DNA of 64,000 nt from Cyanoderma ruficeps (GCA_008694505.1 VZDJ01000046.1:402489-466488), one strand, 5' to 3'; counted from the stretch's first letter, positions 33,542 to 46,384 are shown. Translations and numbers: made by a program. Notes: generated by a model from the letters alone, not told the origin.

Positions 33542-35829
33542 CAGCACGGAGCTGAGTTGACCCAAGAGGATGTTCTGCCCCACAACAAAAATTGCTTGTG
33601 TTGAAAATACAGGATCCATTCCCCTATCCAGGCCTGGATGATCAGTTTTCTAAAGGTTCAGAGGTATTTAGCTGACATCTCGTTTGAAATAATTATCTCC
33701 ATCCCTAAATTCCTCCGAAAGCCAGAATGCTACAGAATCCATCTGTGAAAGAGATGATTTGAAAGTTTGGGGTCTAAATTACCCCTTGCGGATTCCTTTG
33801 GGAACTAGGAGTGGGAGAAGCAAAAGGAACAAAACCATTACAGGCAAATTACCTGCATTTGAGCCACTCAAGGGCCAGGAAACATCAGCGTAATTCTATT
33901 TATGCAGTAGGAAATCAAGTCTATCAAAAAAGAATAGAAAAATGGCCGTACTTTGCAAGGGAGCAGAATCCATTTCCACATTCCCATCTTGTCTTAATTC
34001 CCAAAGGACAACTAAAGGGAAAGGAGGCAATGGGAGGAGAAAACTCATTTTCGAGCATTAAAATTCAATCACGTAGCGCCACAACAAAAGGCAAATCCAG
34101 GGAAAAGAACATTCACAGTTGTTCCCAAGTCATCAGTACTGCTCATTTTCCAGGCTTTAGGTTTCCCTGGTGTGACAACCAAACATAGGATGGCCTGTAA
34201 TAATTCCAAGTACTCCAAAGTAATGAAAAGAAATCTGATTTTCAGCGTCAGGAGGGATGCTGGAATAAGTGGACTCTCGACAGCTTTCTCTGAGCTCCAT
34301 GTCTCTGACAGCACCTTAAAAACACCCACGGGGACCCAAATGTGTTTTCCATGGAATACAGAACGTGGATAATGCGTTCTAAACCAGCCCCGGGGGCCAG
34401 GCAGTTAATGAGAACGGTAAAGAAATATTCAGTAATTGCCCATTCGCTGGGAGAGAGGTGAGGAACTGCAGAACAAACCCCGGCATGGAACCACGGGATG
34501 GAATTCCATGGCAGGGTGCAGGCACTGGAGGGGATGGCTGAGGTAACTCCTTCAGTTCTCCTCTGGAGCTTCCCAAATTTAAACTGGGAGCTCTTAATTA
34601 GCAGTAATTGTGCAGCAAAAAGGCGTCTCCAGGTACCTGAGGTGCAGGTATTGAATCACAGATTACAGCTGGATTCACCTGCAGATGCACTTTGCTCAGT
34701 TTTTCATGGATTCGCCAGGAATTGTGGCCAGCACCACAAGGGACAAGCAAATTCCAGGGAGTCCAGCCTAAACCTGAATCCAGAACACCCTGGGGTGTGA
34801 ATTTAAAAAAAAAAGAATATTTTTGACAAAGCAGGTGGAATTTGTCCGATGTGGAAGCACAGCAACAAGGGAAATCGAAATCAACAGAAGGATTAAAACC
34901 CCCACATTGGGTATATTCCACAAGCAAGACAAATTTGCTCTGGAAGTCTCCACAAACAACCCGAACCCTCCTTTTCAGCTCAGCTCTCGATATTCCAACT
35001 CGAGCAGGGATAAAGAACACTGAGAACCCCTCTTGAACTACTCCATCAACAGATGCTCATTAGAGCTGAGCACAACCAGAGCAGCCCCAGCCCGAAATGG
35101 AGTTTCCATCTGTCTCCAAAATGCACGTGGGCTTAGCTGTACACAAATCCCACATCCCACCTATTTCTGTGGATCTGGAGACTGACTCATCATTCCCAGG
35201 AGGATACAGGGCACAGCTACATGGAGCCTATCAGAATTAGAGTTAATAAGCTGAAAATATTAAAAAAAACCCCAACCAAACCAGAAGGATCTAAATTAAT
35301 TTCTGAGTGTCACAATGGTGATGAGCTATAGAGTAAAATCTCAAAAAAAAATTAATAATAATACAGGAGCATAAGTAGAGTTATATTCCCAATTAAAAAT
35401 TAAAATAAAAACTTGTTTATGAATAAATCTCCTCAGCAGGGAAGATAAGCAGAACCAGAGCTGACCACTGAATACATGAAGATAATTCAGGGCAAAAGAA
35501 GTTAAAATCTGTCTGAGCTCTGCTTGCACTTCAATTTAGCCTGAGTCATTTATTTTTCCCCCTGAATCCTGTGGCAAAAGTTACTTTAAAGGAAGGTTAT
35601 GGATGTAAATTGAAGGGAAATTCAAGAGATTCAAGGAAGTTTGGAGTTTAAGCACAGACCCCAGCATGAGTTCTGCCTTTGGCTTCTTGGACAAACTGAA
35701 CCAGAATTCCCATTTCTTCAAGCAAATCTCACACAACCACGTTGCCGAAGCAGCAGCTGAAACCCAAGAGCTCGGTGACAAAACTTGGCCACGTCCTTCC
35801 CTGGGAGCCGGGATCACATTCCCAGCCCC

Positions 35830-37530
35830 TCTCTCCCTCTGAGCCCCAGAGGTTCCCGCTGGCCCCGTGTCAAGAGCCCCGTCCCACCCCCAGCCTTGGT
35901 GGCTCTATAGGGATTCATATGGATTCTATAGGGAGGGAACGACTGGGAGATGTTCGCTTTGTTGTTACAGGTCTCAGGATGAAGGGAGCGAGAATAACCC
36001 ATCCCAGCACAAAAATACTCCTATTTATCATCAGAAATACTCTTTGCAATAATTTCTTCCACCTTGTGTCCCTCTGAGCCCGAGAGGTTCCCGCTGGCCC
36101 CATGTCAAGAGTCCTGTCCCACCCCCAGCCTTGGTGGCTCCCTGCTGCCAAAACCTCCTGCCAAACCTCCCCCCAAGGCTCGGGAATCCAGCACCCCCTG
36201 ACCCGCATCCCCGGGGACACCAACCTGCAGCTCCCACCCCTCACTCCTCCAAACCCCGCCAGCCATTCTGCGGCCCAACCACAGCAACAAGGAGCTCGCC
36301 GGCTCTGCCCCCTCCAGCGCCTTCCCCAGGGTGCCATTTGTTTTCCTGGTGGTGGAGAAAGGAATTCCTCCAGGTTACCCTGTCCAGCCCCAAAAATAGC
36401 AGTGGTTGAGAGTGCCCTGACAATGTATCGCTCGCAGACCGCTGGAGAGACGAAAAACCCTGAAACCAAAATCATAGAGGCACATTTCATAGGGAGGGAA
36501 CGACTGGGAGATGTTCGCTTTGTTGTACATGTCTCAGGATGAAGGGAGTGAGAATAACCCATCCCAGCACAAAAATACTGCTATTTATCATCAAAAATAC
36601 TCTTTCCATTAATTTCTTCCACCACTCGCTGGCTCTGCTGGCTCCAGCACCTTCCCCAGGTGCCATTTGTTTTCCTGGTGGTGGAGAAAGGAATCCCTCC
36701 AGGTTACCCCTGTCCAGCCCCAAAAACAGCAGTGGTTGAGAGTGCCCTGACAACGTATCGCTCAAAGGCAACTGGAGAGACGAAAAAGCCTGAAACCAAA
36801 ATCATGGAGGCACATTTTATAGGAGGGAATGACTGGGAGATGTTTGCTTTGTTGTTACAGGTCTCAGGATGAAGGGAGCGAGAATAACCCATCCCAGCAC
36901 AAAAATACTGCTATTTATCATCAAAAATACTCTTTCCATTAATTTCTTCCACCTTGTGTCCATCTGAGCCCGAGACCTTCCCGCGGGCCCCGTGTCAAGA
37001 GCCCCACCCCAGCCTTGGTGGCTCCCCGCTGCCAAAACCTCCTGCCAAACCTCCCCCCGAGGCTGGGGAGGCATCCAGCACCCCCTGACCCGCATCCCCA
37101 GGGACACCAACCTGCAGCTCCCACCCCTCACTCCTCCAGACCCCGCCAGCCATCCCGCAGCCCCAGCCGCAGCAACAAGGAGCTCGCCGGCTCTGCCCCC
37201 TCCAGCGCCTTCCCCAGGGTGCCATTTGTTTTCCTGGTGGCGGAGAAAGGAATCCCTCCAGGTTACCCTGGTCCAGGCCCAAAAAGAGCAGGGGTTGAGA
37301 GTGCCCTGACAACGTAACGCTCACAGGTGACTGGAGCAGCAAAAAAACCTGAAACCAAAATCACGGAGCTACATTTTATAGGGAGAGAACAGCAGGGAGA
37401 TTTTCACTCTGTTGTTACAGGTCTCAGGATGAAGGGAGTGAGAATAACCCATCCCAGCACAAAAACACTGCTATTTATCATCAAAAATACCCTTTCGATT
37501 AATTTCTTCCATCCTGTGTCATTTTAAGCA
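35830..37530 (+). repeat. Higher-order repeat, 890-bp period (560 + 330)
   Basis: GAGAATAACCCATCCCAGCAC occurs at about 35989, 36549, 36879 and 37439, spacings 560, 330 and 560. A GC-rich block (TCCCGCTGGCCCCGTGTCAAG ending in CAGCCTTGGTGGCTC) occurs at 35837, 36071 and 36962. Long units also carry CCAAAACCTCCTGCCAAACC and CCCCAGGGTGCCATTTG; the short unit lacks the GC-rich part. Frames of up to 215 codons through it repeat with the DNA and do not resemble known proteins. Confidence 0.9.
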
Positions 37531-37814
37531 AGAACTCAAGACTGTTCTCCCAGGATCATGAATTCCCACCCAACTTTAAGCTGAAGGATATCCACGCTGA
37601 GGGCTTTGACATTCCAGTAACAAACCCTAATCCATTCTAGAGGTGTCAAGGAGCAAAGTGAACTTTAGCAAAGCAAATGGAAGCTTTAAGGAGGAAAGCA
37701 ATGCCCAAAGAACACAAAGATAAGAGGAAAACTTCTCTAACATAATTATTCTGTGAATCAAAAGCATTCTTCACCCTGGAATTTTCCTCCGAGGTAAAGA
37801 GGGCCATGCCACTA

Positions 37815-37900
37815 ATTAAAAAAAAAAAAAAAAAGCCCTCCAAGTTTCCAAAGCATTTCANAAAAAAAAAAGCCCTCCAAGTTTCCAAAGCATTTCAAGT
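37815..37900 (+). other. Probable false duplication around a single N
   Basis: An A-run followed by GCCCTCCAAGTTTCC and AAAGCATTTCA occurs immediately before and immediately after the N at 37861. Identical flanks on both sides of one undetermined base are what an unmerged contig overlap leaves behind. Confidence 0.8.
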
Positions 37901-38214
37901 GATAAAACCCAAGTCAGAGCCTGAAAATAAATCATAACAGTAATATGCACACACTTGAGAGAAGGGAGGGGAAAAAAAAAAAATCAGCAACCCAGATATA
38001 AACCTACACTGGAAAAATCTTACACTTCAGTGTAGCCAAAATGCCAGTTGCTACATGTCACATTTGGGCGCTCCAGGCAACGCTATCACAATGGCTAACA
38101 GGGGCAGGCAGAGCTCCAAGACCAAAGTCCAAAGCCCAAGAGGACACGCAGATGCTCCTTGGAGAACAGTGATGGCATCCCAGGCCTTTTGCCGAGGCTT
38201 TCACACGCCTTCAG

Positions 38215-38420
38215 CATCCCGAGCGGCGGCGCGAGTCACAGCGAGGCTGCGACCTTTGGGACGCCATTCCCGGCTAATCCTGCCTGAAGGAGGGCCCCAG
38301 AAAACATTTAGATTGAAGGATCCGTGAGATTAAGATGTTTATCCATCCCGCGTCCCGCACGGCCGGGATTTCAGTGCCTCTCCTGGCTGCACGAGCCCGG
38401 GAGGACCGAGGGCCAAGGAG
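38215..38420. other. Small CpG-rich patch in intron 1
   Basis: CGAGCGGCGGCGCGAGTCAC, then CGCGTCCCGCACGGCCGGG, inside otherwise CG-poor intron. Too short for a typical CpG island and without an associated exon that I can see. Confidence 0.35.
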
Positions 38421-38857
38421 GAGAGAGGGGAAGGGATAGCAACGCTGACAACTGCTCCGAGTGTTTGCTGGAAACCTGTCCCCAGGCTGCAGATGGAGGA
38501 GTAAAACGGGATCAGGGGAGATTTTCCCCACATGGAAACACCTTGGGAGGCCGAGCTGACACAGCTCGGAGTGAAGAGCACGGTGTGAGACTCTGCAGGG
38601 GTGAAATGCTGAAGTTTTACAGGTGTTTATATCTGGCGTTGGCCAGGGAAGGTGCCGTGGACCCCTAAAGGTCAGCCCAGGCTATCAACAGCCCAAAGAT
38701 GACCCAGAACAAATGTTAAGGTCAATTAACTCCTGCTCAAGCTGGAGAAAACAACTGCATGCAGAGCTGAGGGTCTCCCTCCCATTCCAAACTAGAAGAG
38801 GATTTGGCTTCTAAATGCTTCCAGAGTCCCAACAGGGAAACCTCGTGGAGACACTCA

Positions 38858-39125
38858 AATCATGGAATATCCTGAGCTGGAAGGGCCCCACAGGGATCAT
38901 CAAGTCCAACTCCAGCCCTGCAATGACACCTCAACAATCCCACACTGTCCCTGAGAGTTTCCCAAACACTCCTGGAGCTCTGGCAGCCTCGGGGCCGTGC
39001 CCATTCCCTGGGGAGCCGGGGCAGTGCCCAGCACCCTCTGGGGGAAGAACTTTTCCCTGATATCCAACCTGAACCCCTCAACAGCTTCCTGCTGCTCTCC
39101 TGGATGCTGCCACTGGTCACTGAAG
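38858..39125 (-). mobile_element. CR1 LINE fragment
   Basis: Inverted CR1 of another subfamily: ATCCTGAGCTGGAAGGGCCC, CTCCAGCCCTGCAATGACAC, GAAGAACTTTTCCCTGATAT and AACAGCTTCCTGCTGCTCTC. The 3' end lies at about 38860. Confidence 0.85.
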
Positions 39126-39554
39126 AGAGGAGATCAGTGCCTGCACCTCCAACTCCCTCAGGGGGAAGCCGTTGGCTGCTGTCCCTGGAGGATAATGGGA
39201 TAATGCTGAGCTCTTCCCAGTTTGCAGCAAGGGAATGAAGCAACTTTGGCCATTTACCATGGAAAGACACACCTTGGACAAAGTGGAGCAGAGTTCAGGT
39301 GATACAGTGAGAGGGAGGATGAAGACAGCAGTCAGAGAAAGAGAACTTCCCAATGCACATGGAATGAGGAGACAGGGATTTATGGAAAAGTGACCGGTAA
39401 AAACATTTTTATCCCACCTTCATCCTGGAATAATTATCATTTGTGGAGTGTCCGTAGCAGTTTGCAAACTCCAGGTTTAGGAAGCTCACACAAGACAATC
39501 TGGGTCACAGAGGAGGAGACAGCACAGAAAATTCATACCAAGCTACTGCACCAC

Positions 39555-39880
39555 AGTTCCCAGAGAGGTTCTGGATTCCCCTGGATCCCTGGAAGTGTCC
39601 AAGGGCATGTTGGGCAGGGCTTGGAACACCCTGGGATCCCTGGAAGTGTCCAAGGGAATGTTGGGCAGGGCTTGGAACACCCTGGGATAGTGNTGGAAGT
39701 GTCCAAGGGCAGGTTGGGCAGGGCTTGGAACACCCTGGGATCCCTGGAAGTGTCCAAGGGAATGTTGGGCAGGCCTTGGAACACCCTGGGATAGTGGAAG
39801 GTTCCCTGTCCATGGCAGGAGTTTGGAATGAGATGGGCTTTGAGGTCCTTTCCAACCCAAACCATTCTGGAATTCTACAG
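39555..39880 (+). mobile_element. CR1 LINE 3' end with internal 48-50-bp tandem expansion
   Basis: A sense CR1 end in which the segment CCCTGGAAGTGTCCAAGGG to GGCTTGGAACACCCTGGGAT is present four times before the normal end (GGTCCTTTCCAACCCAAACC, then ATTCTGGAATTCTA). An N at 39693 lies between copies 2 and 3, so the copy number may be an assembly effect. Confidence 0.85.
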
Positions 39881-40139
39881 AGTCACGCCTTTGGATGCTG
39901 CGTGGCAGGAGATCCATGAAGGAACGGGACAATTTTATGCTTCCATAAAATTTCTGGGCCAATAGCTACTGTGGATCATTTAGGATGATGGGTTCCCTGA
40001 TAATTCTGTGTTCTTCCACATTTGGTCATGAGAAACCACTGGACATGCCCCAGCAAGGTTTTATGGCTTCCAAAAAATAAAAAATAAAAAAGCCCAACCA
40101 AAAAAACCCCAACACTAGTTCCACACTAAAGGTCCCAAA

Positions 40140-40560
40140 GCTTGTGAGGCAGGTTTAATTTTAGAGCACACTCATCGGATTTGCTTACATAATTTTCTTG
40201 ATTTGGAAAGCTTTTTATTTTCCTTAGTGAGAAAAGCTGTCCAAATTTATCACGTTAAGTAAGGGGCTGCTTGCCCGAAAGGATCTTAAAATACATTGGC
40301 TGCGATTTTCCTTTTAAAGTTTGCGTATCACAATTAGGGCAATATGGAATTAGAGCGGCTTTAAGGAGTGAGGTGGGAAAGAAACCATTAAAAAGGACAA
40401 ATCCTCACCAAATTATCCTGGCACCCAAATGCAACGGCCCTCAGGTTGTCCAGAGGCTGCTGAAAACAGGGCAGCGAGAGATCAAGGAGTGTTCCAGTGT
40501 GAACCCATTAAGCAGGATGTATATAAATCCCACGGGAGAGATTTTGAGTGATTTTAAGAG
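40140..40560. other. Single-copy AT-rich island, possible conserved noncoding element
   Basis: About 400 bases without repeats, containing CTTGATTTGGAAAGC, AATTTATCACGTTAAG, TTGGCTGCGATTTTCC and GTATCACAATTAGGGC. Of all intronic stretches here this one looks most like a conserved vertebrate enhancer (AT-rich, CpG retained, no low complexity). Not proven. Confidence 0.3.
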
Positions 40561-41459
40561 TTTCCAGCCATTTTGAGAACATCATCTTTCTGTTTGCGAC
40601 TACTGGGGAAGGAGTTGGCCTCATCTCACTGGGCAAGAGCTTGGTCTTCATAGAAATTTCCCCTTTGGATCCTCAAAATCACAGGGACAGGACTTGGCAG
40701 CAGCTGTGGTTCTGCTCCAGATTTGTTTCTGTTTAGCTCCTCCACCCAACCACCACTTGATCACAGCAGGAACTCATAAAGTTCTCAGGTTCTTCGAACC
40801 CTCCTAGGTTTGTTCTTCCCACCGTGAAACCTCAAAACATGGACATCTCAATCCATTAATCCCAATTTTGACACTGATCAGTTCATTTCTATAGATGGAA
40901 GCTGAGGGTCTCCCCAAACAGAGAATTTCCATCCCCGTGGAAAAGCTGCAGTAGAAAGAAGGGAGCAACTTACACAGAAAACATGGAAAACTTCACCAAT
41001 CCCGTGAATGCCACAGGTCGATGCCCCCCAGACTGAAAGTTCACAGGAGGAAAAATTCGGTTCAGGTGTTGCCAGGTATCTTCTACCTACTGAAAGCCCA
41101 TTTTTGGGGCCACTCCAGCAGATCCTTTCCCCCCACCCAATGGTCACAGCAACACAAGACGGAAGAAGCGGCACCGCAAGTGAAATAATTTAATTTGGGT
41201 CTAAAATGGAGCTCCCAGGACCAGGCAGGTCTTGCATTTCAGTTTCCAGCACTCCTGACCACTTACAAGAGCAGCTCTGGAGCTCTACAATCCCCCCCCA
41301 GGAAGCCACAAGGGATGGAAAACCACCCTGGGCTGCTCTTGGATGGGAGCAATGCCCACCTCGAAGGCAGCTTGCCGGATTCCCTCTTTAGATGATGGTC
41401 ACCGACTCAAACTGCGTGAGCCTGACCTCAAAGAGACCTTCAAAAAGCTCTCCTGGAAC

Positions 41460-41620
41460 AGACAGAGAATCGTGGAATTGTTTGGGTTGGAAAGCACCTT
41501 AAAGATCATCCCATTCCATCCCCTGCCCTGGGCAGGGACAACCTTCTACTATCCCAGGTTGCTTCATGCCCTGTCCAACCCATTGAACACTTCCAGGGAT
41601 GGGGGATCCCCCCAGGTATC
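41460..41620 (-). mobile_element. CR1 LINE 3'-end fragment
   Basis: Inverted end: GAATTGTTTGGGTTGGAAAG, CCTTCTACTATCCCAGGTTG, then CACTTCCAGGGATGGGGGAT. Truncated after about 160 bases. Confidence 0.9.
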
Positions 41621-41971
41621 CCTAAGAGAGGGGAAGGTTTTGCAGGATGGATTAATGCACCTCTTTATACACCCTGAGGTTGAAAACCAGCATCATCCCC
41701 AAATAAAAACGTGCCCTGAGGTGAAAGAGTTCCCAGCAACACCTCGGTGTCTTCTCAGGAGTTTCTCAGCTGGACGCCTACACAAAACTGATGTGTTCTC
41801 AGCACTCGGTGTTTCCAGTATTTCCCCAAACTGTCCCCAAAAAGCCTTAAGAGATGCTGAAGATGAAGTTAATGTGTCTTGAAGAAGGAAACACCAGCAC
41901 CTGATGGTGCTAAACTCACCAGGCATTGCCACCAGAACCTAGGGAGAAACAGCTCTTGGCCCAGGTAATTA

Positions 41972-42126
41972 AAAACAATGTCATAGAACTAAAAATTTAA
42001 ATTTAAAAAAAAAGGTATTTCTTTTTGAGGATACTCTTTGAGCAAGAAAAACAATGTCATATAACTAAAAATTTAGATTTAAAAAAAGATATTTTGTTTT
42101 GAGGGTACTCTTTGAGCAAGAATAAA
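41972..42126 (+). repeat. Tandem duplication, about 77-bp unit, 2 copies
   Basis: AAAACAATGTCATA ... ACTCTTTGAGCAAGAA occurs twice in succession, directly before the CR1 at 42127. The AT-rich unit looks like the variable 5' junction of that CR1. Confidence 0.85.
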
Positions 42127-42350
42127 GATTTAGATTGGACGTTAGAAATAAATTGTTCCCTGTGAGGGTGGGGAAGCCCTGGCACAGGGTGCTCAGAGAA
42201 GCTGCAGCTGCCCCTGGATCCCTGGAAGTGTCCAAGGCCAGGCTGGGCCTGGAACACCCTGGGACAATGGAAGGTGTCCCTGCTCATGGCAGAGGGTGGA
42301 ACAAGATGATCTTTAAGGTTCCTGCCAACCTAACTCATTCCATGATAAGA
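42127..42350 (+). mobile_element. CR1 LINE 3'-end fragment
   Basis: TTAGATTGGACGTTAGAAAT, GGAAGCCCTGGCACAGGGTG, GGATCCCTGGAAGTGTCCAA and AAGGTTCCTGCCAACCTAAC in sense order. Confidence 0.9.
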
Positions 42351-43999
42351 ACAAGAAAAAACCTCCCCAAATCTGGCCACAGATCTCCATCACCGCTCCA
42401 CAAAACTTCACCAGAGAAACCAGACTCGGAGCAGAGCCACAGCAGCCACACTGTCACTGTGCCAAGCCTGAAGGCCACCAGGGGCTGAGGAGCAGCTTGG
42501 TGATGTCCTTCAGCTGCTGTGGAGAGGGAAGGAGCAGTTCCTTGGTGGCAAGAAAAGGAGATTAAATCAGTTTAGGGTTGGGCCAGAGCCCTAAGTGAGA
42601 CACGGCCTCTGCAGAGCAGCACAGAGGGGCCTTTGAGGGATTTCTGAGCTGCAGCACAGGGAGGTCTCACAGCCCATCAGGGCAGCAGCAGCATCCACGT
42701 CCTGCCTGTGTGCAGTGCAGGGACTCTTCAGGAGAGCCACGAAAAACCCAACTTACAGAAATTCAGAGTTTGTTCATCACTCTCCCCCCAAAAAAAAAAA
42801 TCCTTCCACAGCTGCCAGCTGCTGCTGTGGCCACCCAAACTGCTCCCCCAGTTCTGAAATGATGCTGAACTAAGGAGAGGAGCTGAAATATCCCGAGCAG
42901 GAGGGTAGGGTGAAGTTACACAGGGCTATTAGTAAAATAAACCTTGCTCTGGCATGCTGGAGAAGCCTTACCCAGAGCAATGCTGGCACTCATTTCAGTC
43001 ACTGAAGGGTTTAACCCTTCCTTCCCTCGGAAAGGAAAGGTGGCAGGGCTGTGCCAAGCGGCCCTTCCCTCCACAATCTGCTGGAAGTTGCTCCTCAGGG
43101 ATTAAATCTGGATCCAAAGCAGAGGTCTCAAGGGAAGGGCAAGGGGTCAGGATGGTATTAGGTCAGAGAATGGTGTGAGGAGATCAGAGAATCAGAGAAT
43201 AGGGATGAGGACAAGGGGTGCAGAGCCCCATCTGCAGAGGGGTCGCTGCTACCTCTTCTCCCCTTCGGAGCCAAAATGTTCAGGATCAGCATGAAACAAA
43301 AAAAAAAAAAAAACCACAAACCACAAAAAAAAAAAATTCATGATATTTTTCCCCTCAGGGATCTTCCCTGGCACTGGCAGGATTCCCTTCTCCTCCACAC
43401 CCACATCACCCAACACTTCAAGTGCAGAGGAAAAGCCCTATCCCACCCAACTCCCTCCAAACCCAGGGCACCGCACGGAATGGCTTTTTCACGAAAACTT
43501 CAGGAAAACTGAGGCCAAAAAGTCTTTCACAACCACAGCTCACCCTCAACCCCAGAGAAACTCTTCAGCTAAAGGAGGAGTGTGCTGTTGTGGTCAAGTA
43601 TTCCCAGTTCATCCAGAGACTTCAGGGCAGCAGGGAAAAGCTGGTGTGGGACTCGCTGCCCTGCATTTTTAAGTGAAAAAGCAAAGAGCTTGCTTTGAAG
43701 AGTTAAAGAGGGGGAAAAAAATAACAAACCACAAGATCCAGAAAAGAAAATAAAAGTTTAAAAAAATGAAGGAGAGTAAACACCTCTAAAACACCAATTT
43801 TAAGCAGTGGCTCAGCAGATGCAGGAGGTGTTCAGAGGAGCTGGTTCACACATTGGCTGAGGTAAAGGCGTTTGCAGCTTCCTATCTGAGAGGCTGCCTG
43901 TATTAGTCACCAGTAAGGGGACAGACACTCCAGCCAGGCTCAACTGGAATGAATCGAGCCCAGGAATGCAAAGTGGGGTGGTTAAACCACATCAGTTTT

Positions 44000-44210
44000 G
44001 GAGGGCCTCCTCCAAACAAGGCCCTGAAGTGCCCTTAATTCAGTTTAGCCCGGCTTTCGCATTGAAATCAAGGCTGTTAAAGTGAATTAAGGACCTTTAA
44101 TCCCCGAGGAGAGTGTTTCCACACCGGGGCTAGTTAAGAGTAATTGAACTAATCCACTTTAAAAGTCAGTTCAGATTAGTTGTGCTAAGTGGCCGTGCAG
44201 ATGAGGCCGG
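44000..44210. other. Single-copy AT-rich island, possible conserved noncoding element
   Basis: Contains GCCCTTAATTCAGTTTAG, GTGAATTAAGGACCTTTAAT, GAGTAATTGAACTAATCC and CAGATTAGTTGTGC: several homeodomain-type TAAT cores within 200 bases, and no match to repeats here. Confidence 0.3.
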
Positions 44211-45014
44211 GGAGCACAGGGACTGTCTCTAGCGTGCAATAATCCCATCAATCTGCCCCGGGGAGGACAGCTCGGGCCTGGGAGGGATCCAAAACACTCC
44301 AATAAGAGCACTAATAGAAACGTCTCCTTGTGCCTGACAGGTGCCATCTGGTTGCAACCAAAGGCATTTTCCACATGGGTTTTCTGGGCAGATTTGCTGG
44401 GCATGGCCGAGGGGAAGTTGGGTTTTACGGGCAGCTCCCTGGTCCAAGCAGTGCCGGCAGCATCTCCCACTCGAGGTTCACGTCCCCTCACTGAAATATC
44501 AAATACGGCTCTCCCTCCATTCCCTCCCCATCCCAAAAGGGTCAGAGGATGGATATGGGGTCTGGGCAGGTGGGAAGGGGCCGACTCCACCCTGCCCTGA
44601 TGGCTGGGGGTGGTTGGATCCCCCATTTAGTGCTGCCACACCCATCTCCGCTCTCCTGCCAAGCTCCCGGGGTGTTTCCCACTTCCCACTGGTTTTCATC
44701 CCAGCTTTTCCACCGGTTAGAGCAAAAGCAGGTCAGCCCCACACAATTCCCACAGAACCGGGGATCAGAAAGCTAAGAAGGGCAATTAAAGAAAAAAACC
44801 CTAAAAAAATCAAACAAAGGGCTACCAACCACCCCAAACCACATCCTGCCTCGATTTTTACTCCAGGTCCCTCCCCTCCCCAGAGCCCGCAGCAGCACAG
44901 GGCAGGCTCAGCCCAGGTTTTGCCTTTCTAGGAAACCACGGAGCCCCTGTTTCACGCAAGCCAGTTCTTCCCCAGCTAAGAATAATCCCCCCAGCTGCTG
45001 TTTGATGTCCCCAT

Positions 45015-45250
45015 CGCCATGGAGGCAGTGTTTTTTAGCGGGGAGATCCGCAGGGAGAAGAGGCAGCGAGGCTGCGTGTGTTCGCTCCCGTTAATGTTTC
45101 CTGTGCGGTTCGGGCTGTTTTACCTACAGGTATGTTTATTCCACTACTTTAGCAAACCGGCAGACTTTTTAATGGAACTGTTGATATTTTTCCTGGCCGC
45201 CGCTCCTCCTGGAGAGGCGAGGCAGTGTACAAACCGAGTTCATTCCTAGC
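45015..45250. other. Single-copy island with retained CpG, possible regulatory element
   Basis: Mixed GC/AT sequence (TTTTTTAGCGGGGAGATCCG, CTCCCGTTAATGTTTCCTG, AGCAAACCGGCAGAC) that stands out from CpG-poor surroundings. A 76-codon frame spans it but resembles no protein I know. An exon of an unannotated transcript is possible but unsupported. Confidence 0.25.
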
Positions 45251-46170
45251 TCCAGCCTGGAGCTGCTCTGCTCCTCCTGGGACCGCGGAGAATTGAAGGT
45301 TTCCATTGCACTGGTCAGGTTTCTTCCTTCTCCCAGCCTTCAAGTTTGAGACACACAAACGGAGGAGCTCAGGCAGCTGACAGGAGCAAGAGCAACGTGG
45401 GGCTGGTGCTTGAAGCAAGGGCAGCAGCTGCCCTGGAAATCCAGCCACGCATCTCCCAGCCAGACTCTGGAAAAGGAGAGCAGGTGCAACAGTGCACCCC
45501 AAAAATGAGGCCTGCACCACTCACTCATCTTGTTTTGCAGCCAGACCTCGTGGGCTGAAGCTCGGTGTTTCCTGCTTTTAAACACTTCAGACCTCACCAG
45601 GTCAGCAGGAAGAGTCCTATAAATTTCCTATAAATTTGCCTTTAGGATCCCCCATATTGCTGCAACAAGAGGAGAAACTCCAACCCCGCGGGCTCAGCTT
45701 TGTCAGGCACAAATTGAAGACATTTTCAAATATAATCCACAGTTTAACAGCATTTTGGGGCTCTAAGAAGAAGAAAAGGATGTGCAACAAATCCCTGACT
45801 CGGCTCAGAGCCTGCTCACTGTGACAACAGTCCTGTGCCACAGCAGAAGCGCCCAAAGCCACACAGATCCTGAGCAACCTCTGCTCCCTCCACCCACCAC
45901 GGGGGTAAAACTGAACACATCCAGACAGGTCAGACCCCACCTTCAGAGCCACTTCAACCCAAAACACTGGAGAGGAGCCTGCAGAGAGCTCTGGAAGCAG
46001 AGCAAACAGCCCCACACAGGCAGGGAGGAGCAGCTGTTTGGACAAAGCCGCTGTCCTGTCCCTGCTCCTGCCCCTGGTGTGTCCAGCAGAGCATCCCTGG
46101 GAGCAGCTCACCTCAGTCCTGGCTCTCTGGAGGCTCTGAGAGCAGAGGAGTCACCCCTCAACTCCTCAGC

Positions 46171-46384
46171 CCCAGTCTGTGAGGGGGAACATCCAGCCCC
46201 TGGCAAGAACACACCCAGAGCCACAATGCAACGGGGTCAGCCAGCCTGTGCACCCCAAACTGAGGCGGTTTTGTCCCCCCAGTCTGTGAGGGGGAACGTC
46301 CAGCCCCTGGCAAGAACACACCCAGAGCCACAATGTACCGGGGTCAGCCAGCCTGTGCACCCCAAACTGAGGCGGTTTTGTCCC
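46171..46384 (+). repeat. 107-bp tandem duplication, 2 copies
   Basis: CCCAGTCTGTGAGGGGGAAC starts at 46171 and again at 46278. The two units differ at only a few positions, so the duplication is recent. Confidence 0.95.

Noticed and set aside
35915..36562. 215-codon minus-strand ORF
   Set aside because: Translates the 890-bp higher-order repeat; the same peptide segments recur with each unit.
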